Assembly: GCF_901875635.1 (NCBI RefSeq)
Contig: NZ_CABFMN010000148.1
Span: forward strand, 1 to 19,069
Direction of reading: 5' to 3'
DNA length: 19,069 bases
From: Xylophilus ampelinus
Lineage (GTDB): Bacteria; Pseudomonadota; Gammaproteobacteria; Burkholderiales; Burkholderiaceae_C
Shown here one piece after another: positions 15,301 to 19,069 of this stretch. Below the pieces are notes generated by a model. It had not been told where the DNA came from, made no database searches, and saw only the letters and a program-made list of their open reading frames with translations. Within the stretch, counting starts at the first letter, position 1. Every line of letters starts with the position of its first letter. The translations under genes were made by a program, and so were the position numbers.

Positions 15301-15522
15301 TTGTCCAAGACCACCGCGAACGTGCTGACACAGAACATCGTGCTGGCATTGGGCATCAAGGCCGTCTTTATCGCACTGACGTTCAGCGGCCACGCGACCA
15401 TGTGGATGGCGGTGTTCGCCGACATGGGCGCGAGCCTGCTCGTCGTGTTCAACGGGCTGCGATTGCTGGGCGCCACCAAAATGCCGGAGCCCGCGGCCGC
15501 GCAGGTTCTGAAGCCGGCATGA
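12373..15522 (+). CDS. pbrA: PbrA-type Pb/Zn/Cd-exporting P1B ATPase with five HMA-like domains
   Basis: This is a 1049-residue ATP-driven exporter of soft divalent cations. After a CGCG-containing start come five HMA-like domains with metal loops at residues ~34, 105, 175, 276 and 347. Each loop reads MDCxxEE (e.g. NMDCPSEE) rather than GMxCxxC. A Pro/Ala-rich linker (~235-265) separates domains 3 and 4. The core follows: helices from ~420, TGES (584-587), the CPC metal site (688-690), DKTGT with phosphorylated Asp732, a SDHPVSQ nucleotide-binding motif, and the MVGDGINDSPAL hinge. PbrA or ZntA relatives are about 700-800 residues with one or two HMA domains. The ATG at 12373 was chosen for its GAGGA site; 12352 is an in-frame alternative. 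Its stop overlaps the pbrB start. Confidence 0.93.
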   Translation: MNKDTDTQCGCGAKSSAEAAGRSSREAVYRIDNMDCPSEERVIRNRLAEVAGVHGLAFDLPGRTLKVTHDLACLDPIDQALSEVGMNARRQGPSPQKTIFHIDNMDCRNEEALVRRTLEGVAGLERLEFDLPHRTLTVFHGLASTDMLEACLRSVGMHARRADDTVHTLYRIENMDCPSEEKLIRSHLQELKGVQDLQFDLHRRTLAVTHAEPVRAEMESILASIGMKASVEEEGRHTPDSKPPVAPVDAPPAATPEAAPNLDARTSKVAYRIENMDCPTEEALIRDRLGKMSGIHALDFNLMQRVLSVSHTLPTTEPIEKALTSIGMKAERQDAQGATTVLHIAKMDCPTEEGLIRGKLQGMPGVGDLQFNLMQRTLTVKHTPQAIGAAVQAIESLGFETVVRTTDEPLDTQAAEQRTNWVPMAVSGVAAVLAEVVFWINNGNHWAVVALALVSIFTGGLSTYKKGWIALKNRNLNMNALMSIAVTGGMAIGHWPEAAMVMFLFALAELIEAKSLDRARNAIRGLMDLAPATATVRQADGSWKDLPAKDVPLQALVRVRPGERIALDGVIASGRSAINQAPITGESLPVEKAEGDQVFAGTINETGSFEYKVTAAANDSTLARIIHAVESAQGSRAPTQRFVDQFARVYTPAVFGLASLVAVIPPLAIGADWMDWIYKALVLLVIACPCALVISTPVTIVSGLAAAARRGILIKGGVYLEGGRKLKVLALDKTGTLTHGKPEQTDFVALNGDGRTVAAWAASLASRSDHPVSQAIARKALRDGVVLQEVEAFAALPGRGVRGSVQGRMLHMGNHRLAQERGLSEAPLQSQLQALERQGKTAVLLMDDADVLGVFAVADTVKETSRQAIADLQAQGIRTLMLTGDNQHTAQAIAAQVGIAEARGDQLPEDKLKTIEELVGREGQVGMVGDGINDSPALARADIGFAMGAAGTDTAIETADVALMDDDLRKIPTFIRLSKTTANVLTQNIVLALGIKAVFIALTFSGHATMWMAVFADMGASLLVVFNGLRLLGATKMPEPAAAQVLKPA

Positions 15523-16157
15523 ACCTGAAGCTGCTGGCCTACGACTGGCTGGGACTCAACCAGAGGCTGTTCGAAGGCATCAACGCCGCGATGCCGGCGA
15601 GCCTAGAAGGCCTGGTGCGGGTGGGCAGCGCGCTTGGGAACTACTGGGGGGCGCCCTTGGTGGTGGCCGCGCTTCTGCTCTGGGGGCGAAGCTGCGCCGA
15701 TGTTGAGTACGGGGCAAGGATCATCGATCGGGCCATTCTCTTTGGCTGGGCTTTCCTGTCGGCATTCGCCATCGCCAGTGCTCTCAAATGGGGACTGGAT
15801 CTCCCGCGACCCGGCACCGTCCTCGGTCAAGCCGCCCATGTGCTGGCGCAGGAGGAGCCCACGCATGGCTTTCCCAGCGGTCACTCGGTCTATGCCATGC
15901 TGGTGGCCACCGCCATGTGGCCAATTGTCTCTGCGCCTGGTCGTGTCATGTTGCTGCTGGGCCTGTTGGGGGTCGGCTATTCGCGCATCGCGCTGGGCGC
16001 GCACTTCCCCGCCGACGTGGTAGGCGGCTGGATGGTTGGCCTCGCCTGCTTCGTGGCGGCAAATGACCTCACCCAACGAATTCCCATGGTCCGATCGGCG
16101 TCGCATGCGCTCGCCCTGCGTCTTTCCGGCCGGTCCAGGCTCCGAGCCACGAAATGA
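15519..16157 (+). CDS. pbrB: PbrB-type PAP2 (undecaprenyl-diphosphate) phosphatase
   Basis: This is a 212-residue membrane phosphatase of the PAP2 superfamily with the full three-part signature. Kx6RP is K90...R97-P98 (KWGLDLPRP), PSGHS is 119-123, and SRx5Hx3D is S155-R156...H162...D166. In the pbr system this enzyme releases inorganic phosphate in the periplasm, which precipitates the lead exported by PbrA and limits its re-entry. About five hydrophobic helices are visible. The ATG overlaps the pbrA stop (ATGA), so translation is coupled. Its own stop overlaps the pbrC start. Confidence 0.9.
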   Translation: MNLKLLAYDWLGLNQRLFEGINAAMPASLEGLVRVGSALGNYWGAPLVVAALLLWGRSCADVEYGARIIDRAILFGWAFLSAFAIASALKWGLDLPRPGTVLGQAAHVLAQEEPTHGFPSGHSVYAMLVATAMWPIVSAPGRVMLLLGLLGVGYSRIALGAHFPADVVGGWMVGLACFVAANDLTQRIPMVRSASHALALRLSGRSRLRATK

Positions 16158-16681
16158 CCGGCGGGCAACAAGCTTCGGCGGGCCGCGTACGAACCGGTTT
16201 GCCATGGTGGGCGCTGGCAGCTGCCGTCGTCTTCGCAGATTTTCTGACCAACCATTGGATTCGTTTGGAGCTTCCGCAGGGCGCGGTTGTCCCGCTCGCC
16301 AGCTTCTTCAATCTGGTATCGGCGCGCAACTCAGGTGCAGCGTTCAGCATGTTTTCCGATGCTGGGAGCTGGTCGAGATATATCTTGATCGGCGTCGCAG
16401 TCGTGGTGTCGGTTGTCCTTGTCTGGCTGCTCACTACGCGCGTGAAGCGTCTGGAGGGCCTCGCATACGGTCTTGTGCTCGGCGGCGCTGTTGGCAATGC
16501 GGTAGACCGCTGGGTCTATGGCCGCGTGACGGACTTCCTGGATTTCCATGTGGCAGGCTGGCATTGGCCCGCCTTCAATGTTGCCGATATCGCGATCTGC
16601 TCAGGAGTAGCGAGCCTGCTTATCTCAACATTTGCTTCCGAAAGGGACCACCTGCGCTCTCCTGCCCACAAAGAGAGATGA
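16154..16681 (+). CDS. pbrC: PbrC: LspA-family prolipoprotein signal peptidase, copy 2
   Basis: This is a 175-residue, four-helix aspartyl protease. GGAVGNAVDR carries catalytic Asp118 and FNVADIAI carries catalytic Asp145. NLVSARNSGAAFS matches the conserved LspA loop. The usual DxxTK motif of helix 1 reads ADFLTNHW, so the Lys is lost. Overlap with pbrB (ATGA) makes it the third coupled cistron. In some pbr clusters PbrB and PbrC are fused or adjacent, which supports the assignment. It differs clearly from the LspA at 4377 (for example VYGRVTDFLDFHVAGWHW versus VRGQVIDYLDFHLRGWHW), so the two are paralogues rather than a recent duplication. Confidence 0.9.
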   Translation: MTGGQQASAGRVRTGLPWWALAAAVVFADFLTNHWIRLELPQGAVVPLASFFNLVSARNSGAAFSMFSDAGSWSRYILIGVAVVVSVVLVWLLTTRVKRLEGLAYGLVLGGAVGNAVDRWVYGRVTDFLDFHVAGWHWPAFNVADIAICSGVASLLISTFASERDHLRSPAHKER

Positions 16682-16758
16682 ACCGTTCGAACGGCTTTGC
16701 CCGAGGTCGCAACATTGGCCAGCTTCATGCCTCACAAGAGGTGGATGAAGGCAGCGTC

Positions 16759-17514
16759 ATGACAGGACTATCGCCAAGACAGTTGCGCATCCTTGACGCT
16801 CTGAAGCGAAATGGGCCTCTGAGCAACCACGCGTTGGCCCAGCGCTTCGCAGTGACCGAACAGACCGTTCGACACGACGTGCACGTGCTCGAAGCCGAAG
16901 GACAACTTGTGCGCTTTCATGGTGGCGTGCGCTTGCCGACTTCAGACACTGGAAACATTGATCAACGCATGCCCATAAATCTCAGCGATGCGCGTCGCCG
17001 CATTGCCCGGGCCGTCGCCATTGCCGTGCAGAACGGCTGTTCGCTCTTCCTGAGCCATGCACCAATGGTCATCTCGATCGCACAAGAGTTGGTGCAGCAC
17101 AGGGGTCTGCGCGTGATCACGAACAACCTCCACGCTGCGAGCACACTTTCATGCAACGCGGACTGCGAGCTGATTGTGACGCCGGGTGCAGTCAGGGGTG
17201 AGGACGGTGCGATCGTGGGCAGCGCTGCCATCGACTTCATCGGTCAGTTCAAGGTCGATGTTTGTGTCATCGGCACCTTCGGCATCGAAAACGAAGGCAC
17301 ACCGCGGGGGCGCAACAGTGAAGAGGTCCGCCTGACTCGCATGATCATTGCACACTCGCGGGCAGTTTGGCTTGCAGCAGACTTCGGCAGCTTCTCCCGC
17401 GCGGCAATTCTTGAACTGAGTGCTCTTGAAGATGTCGATGTGATATTCACCGATAGAGCGCCCCCACCCACCTTGGAGCGGTTGATTGCAGGGCGCTGCG
17501 TCGTCGTAGCCTAA
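16759..17514 (+). CDS. DeoR-family (GlpR-like) regulator with altered effector motif
   Basis: This is a 251-residue protein aligning end to end with GlpR (252 residues). The HTH is LSPRQLRILDALKRNGPLSN...TVRHDVHVLE followed by RFHGGVRLP. The C-terminal sugar-phosphate domain shows RVITNNLHAASTL, GAVRGEDGAIVGSAAIDFI and FTDRAPPP. The GlpR segment GSTLFIDIGTT reads GCSLFLSHAPM (93-103), so the acidic and threonine residues expected in the effector pocket are missing. The ATG at 16759 was chosen because GAAGG lies 7 bases upstream and the length fits the family. An upstream in-frame ATG (16678) overlaps the pbrC stop (ATGA) and would add 27 residues. Its same-strand position behind pbrABC suggests co-transcription. 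The target is unknown. Confidence 0.82.
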   Translation: MTGLSPRQLRILDALKRNGPLSNHALAQRFAVTEQTVRHDVHVLEAEGQLVRFHGGVRLPTSDTGNIDQRMPINLSDARRRIARAVAIAVQNGCSLFLSHAPMVISIAQELVQHRGLRVITNNLHAASTLSCNADCELIVTPGAVRGEDGAIVGSAAIDFIGQFKVDVCVIGTFGIENEGTPRGRNSEEVRLTRMIIAHSRAVWLAADFGSFSRAAILELSALEDVDVIFTDRAPPPTLERLIAGRCVVVA

Positions 17515-17651
17515 AGTCACCCCCTGGGGCGGCTGCGTTGGCCCGCGCGCGTGGAGCCATCGGTGCGCGAGGACCTGCTTCAACTCCGCCCGGAATATTT
17601 GCATGTAGGCACTTTTCAACCTAAACTCCGTTTTGCACAACTGAGTTCTAC
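17515..17651 (+). promoter_or_regulatory. Intergenic region with likely sigma-70 promoter for the MerR-family gene
   Basis: A plausible promoter has TTGCAT (17599-17604), a 17-bp spacer, and TAAACT (17622-17627), 24 bases before the GTG start. An inverted repeat AACTC (17624-17628)/GAGTT (17643-17647) overlaps the -10 and downstream region and could be an operator. CCCCCTGGGG just after the DeoR stop is a short palindrome without a T-run. No gene was seen. Confidence 0.4.
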
Positions 17652-18104
17652 GTGCCCACTCACGCCTTCACGATCGCCAAACTCGCCGAAGCCGCAGGCA
17701 TCGGCGTGGAGGCGGTGCGCTACTACCAGCGCCGCGGCCTCTTGGAACAGCCTGGGCGCGCGCATGGCACCTCCTTTCGCGAGTACTCACCCTCGGATAT
17801 CCAGCGCCTACACTTCATCAAGCGCGCACAGGAACTCGGCTTCACGCTCGACGACGTGGCCGAGCTGGCATCGCTGAGTTCAGAGCCCGACAAGCAACGC
17901 ATTCGTGCCGTTGCGCAGCGTCGCGTGCAGGAGATTGGCCAGCGAGTGGCCCACCTGCAAGCGATGGCCAATGCCCTGGAAGGCTTGGTCGACTGCTGCG
18001 AGCAATCCGCGCCCGCCGGCGGTTGTCCCATCGTCGCGGCCCTGGCCGGCGCGTCGCAACCTGAGCCGCGAATTCAATCTTCGCCGCGAGCAGAAACGGT
18101 ATGA
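17652..18104 (+). CDS. MerR-family regulator, MerR-like but lacking the first metal cysteine
   Basis: This is a 150-residue protein resembling the mercury regulator MerR. FTIAKLAEAAGIGVEAVRYY starts the HTH, YQRRGLLEQP and FREYSPSDIQRLHFIKRAQ follow, then a dimer helix. At the metal site, DCCEQ (Cys115-116) and GGCPIVAAL (Cys125) align with MerR Cys117 and Cys126. The region of MerR Cys82 reads SSEPDKQRI with no cysteine, so classical three-Cys Hg(II) binding is impossible. The last ~18 residues (ASQPEPRIQ...) are unlike MerR and appear to come from an antisense dehydrogenase gene fragment. The start is GTG at 17652. No mer genes or divergent target are present, so it may be an orphan. Confidence 0.75.
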   Translation: MPTHAFTIAKLAEAAGIGVEAVRYYQRRGLLEQPGRAHGTSFREYSPSDIQRLHFIKRAQELGFTLDDVAELASLSSEPDKQRIRAVAQRRVQEIGQRVAHLQAMANALEGLVDCCEQSAPAGGCPIVAALAGASQPEPRIQSSPRAETV

Positions 18105-18127
18105 CCCTGAGCCGCGCACTCAAGCGA
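18070..18127 (-). pseudogene. Displaced continuation of the FMN-dependent dehydrogenase gene left of the IS
   Basis: If the IS and one target copy are removed, the minus-strand frame at the right window edge (...ENYRRAGF) runs in frame into TSRLSARLRVIPFLLAAKI. The segment overlaps the 3' end of the MerR-family gene on the other strand. Similarity to the dehydrogenase is not certain beyond the first few residues. It suggests that an earlier event had already truncated the gene before the IS inserted. Confidence 0.35.
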
Positions 18128-18130
18128 CTA

Positions 18131-18957
18131 GGGCCTGTTAACACTAATTGCAATGCCCGCCATCATGCTTGATACTGCTCGGCATGGAGATCACCCCCGA
18201 GCAGTTCGCACGCGTCGAGCACTGTCTGCCTCTGCAGCGAGGCAACGTAAGCATGACCAATCTGCAGGTAGTCAATGCCATGCTGTACGTGGCAGAGCAC
18301 GGATGCAAGTGGCGCGGTTTGCCCAAGCGATTCGGCAACTGGCACACGATCTACACCCGCATGCGTCGATGGGCGAAGGCCGGCGTGCTCGACAAGATGT
18401 TCGAAGAACTCCAGCGCGAGCAGGTCGTGCGAATCAGGATCGAGGCGGTGTCGCTCGACAGCACGAGCATCAAGGTACATCCCGACGGCACTGGTGCCTT
18501 AAAAAAAACGGACCGCAATCCATCGGCAAGTCCAGAGGTGGATGGAACACCAAGGTTCATATGGTTGCCGCGGATGCTCGAACGGCCGTGACGTTCTGCC
18601 TGTCGCCTGGTCAGGCGCACGACGCGCCTGAGGGGCGGCGTTTGCTCCGGGCCCTGGGGCCGACGAACCAACCCGTGCATCTGCTCATGGACCGCGCCTA
18701 CGAGGGCAATGAGACGCGTCAACTGGCGCTCGACTTGGGATTCATTCCCGTCGTACCCCCAATGAAGACGCGCCTCGATCCATGGGAGTACGACCGCGAG
18801 ATGTACAAGCGCCGCAACGAGGTCGAAAGGTTGTTCCGGCGGCTCAAGGGCTACCGCCGGATCTTCTCTCGGTTTGAAAAGCTTGACGTGATGTTCCTCG
18901 GCTTCCTCAGCTTTGTGCTGGTGGCTGATGGCCTCCGCGGTTTGTGTTAACACGCCC
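18131..18957 (+). mobile_element. IS5-family (IS427-group-like) insertion sequence, ~825 bp, complete
   Basis: The left end GGGCCTGTTAACACTAA and the inverted right end GGGCGTGTTAACACAAA match at 15 of 17 positions. The element can be read as 827 bp flanked by a TA duplication. It can equally be read as 825 bp (18132-18956) flanked by a perfect CTAG duplication (18128-18131 and 18957-18960). It carries a two-frame DDE transposase with a conserved A8 slip site. Both ends and both frames are intact, so it may still be mobile. It interrupts the minus-strand dehydrogenase gene. Confidence 0.88.
18184..18950 (+). CDS. IS5-family transposase, made by -1 frameshift at A8
   Basis: The first frame starts at ATG 18184 (MEITPEQFARVEHCLPL) and holds the DUF4096-like N-terminal domain (NAMLYVAEHGCKWRGLPKRFGNWHTIY) and the first catalytic Asp in SLDSTSIKVH. 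It ends at 18591 out of context. The rest lies in the -1 frame to 18950, from NGPQSIGKSRGG through HLLMDRAYEGNETR (second Asp) to RRNEVERLFRRLKGYRR (Glu). The switch point is eight A residues at 18501-18508 (leading to LKK). This is the usual two-ORF organisation of the IS427 group, where -1 frameshifting makes the active enzyme of about 255 residues. Confidence 0.85.
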
Positions 18958-18960
18958 TAG

Positions 18961-19069
18961 TGAAACCCGCGCGGCGATAGTTCTCGACGTTCCCGCGCAC
19001 CGCGCTGTCCACCGTTACCACGAGGGTGCCAAAGCTCGCCCGCGCGACGCGATCCACCAGCGCCTCGAT
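18961..19069 (-). pseudogene. FMN-dependent alpha-hydroxy-acid (lactate-type) dehydrogenase, interrupted fragment
   Basis: On the minus strand, entering from the right edge, the frame reads EALVDRVARASFGTLVVTVD, then SAVRGNVENYRRAGF. It matches the LldD/glycolate-oxidase family segment xTLVVTVDxPVxGxRExxxRxGF, which forms part of the FMN barrel. The IS end adds TRAC and a stop. Only ~36 codons are in the window, so the upstream state of the gene is unknown. It probably marks chromosomal or older flanking DNA beside the metal island. Confidence 0.6.

Noticed and set aside
14230..15393. Minus-strand ORF of 387 codons
   Set aside because: It is antisense to the catalytic core of PbrA and has no family features.
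16036..16758. N-terminal extension of the DeoR-family frame by up to 240 codons
   Set aside because: It overlaps pbrB and pbrC out of frame. GlpR-length and a good ribosome-binding site support the start at 16759.
18501..18508. A8 run as a sequencing error or inactivating frameshift in the transposase
   Set aside because: A homopolymer slip site joining two overlapping frames is the normal design of IS427-group elements, so the gene is probably intact.
1..19069. CRISPR array, tRNA, rRNA or phage structural genes
   Set aside because: No regularly spaced direct repeats, tRNA-like cloverleaf, rRNA-like sequence or phage motifs were seen on reading both strands.

Overview
The window looks like a heavy-metal resistance island from a high-GC Burkholderiales-type betaproteobacterium. 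This is inferred from base composition, codon use and the pbr gene set; no rRNA, tRNA or core housekeeping gene is present to fix the host. Its centre is a lead-resistance (pbr) cluster. pbrT (FTR1-type permease with a cytochrome c domain) and pbrR (MerR-type lead sensor) lie on the minus strand. pbrA (P-type ATPase), pbrB (PAP2 phosphatase) and pbrC (LspA-like peptidase) lie on the plus strand. A GlpR-like DeoR-family regulator is stop/start-coupled to pbrC.

Layout, left to right. Positions 1-236: probable end of an IS21-like element plus hairpins. 237-1272 (minus): a small membrane protein and a glycosyltransferase-like gene. 1521-2228 (minus): a cytochrome b561-type membrane protein behind a PbrR-type promoter; its divergent regulator survives only as about ten codons. 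2294-6518 (minus): one compact gene string, read from 6518 leftwards, encoding a fatty-acid-hydroxylase/DUF3703 fusion, a nadE remnant, a second LspA, a MAPEG-like membrane protein, a TlpA-like lipoprotein thioredoxin, a DsbA and a broken hypothetical protein. 6694-9536 (plus): a ScsB/DsbD-type electron transporter and a CDF-like membrane protein. 9561-9748 (minus): a degraded CusF-like metal-binding domain. 9752-16681: pbrTR and pbrABC. 16759-18104 (plus): the DeoR- and MerR-family regulators. 18131-18957: an IS5-family (IS427-group-like) element. 18961-19069 (minus): the interrupted end of an FMN-dependent alpha-hydroxy-acid dehydrogenase gene.

The main result is that the same 31-bp promoter/operator architecture occurs three times: TTGACT, a 19-bp spacer carrying a CTCTA/TAGAG dyad, then the -10. 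It occurs before pbrA, before the hydroxylase-DUF3703 operon, and, in degenerate form, before the cytochrome b561 gene. I infer that one PbrR controls both export (PbrA), with phosphate release in the periplasm (PbrB), and an envelope thiol-redox/lipoprotein module (DsbA, TlpA, LspA, MAPEG, hydroxylase-DUF3703), with ScsB/DsbD divergent from it. PbrA is also unusual: it carries five tandem N-terminal HMA-like domains, each with MDCxxEE in place of GMxCxxC.

Several scars show that the island was assembled from pieces: a decapitated pbrR-like gene, a nadE remnant, a frame-damaged cusF remnant, and an IS inserted in an already truncated dehydrogenase gene.
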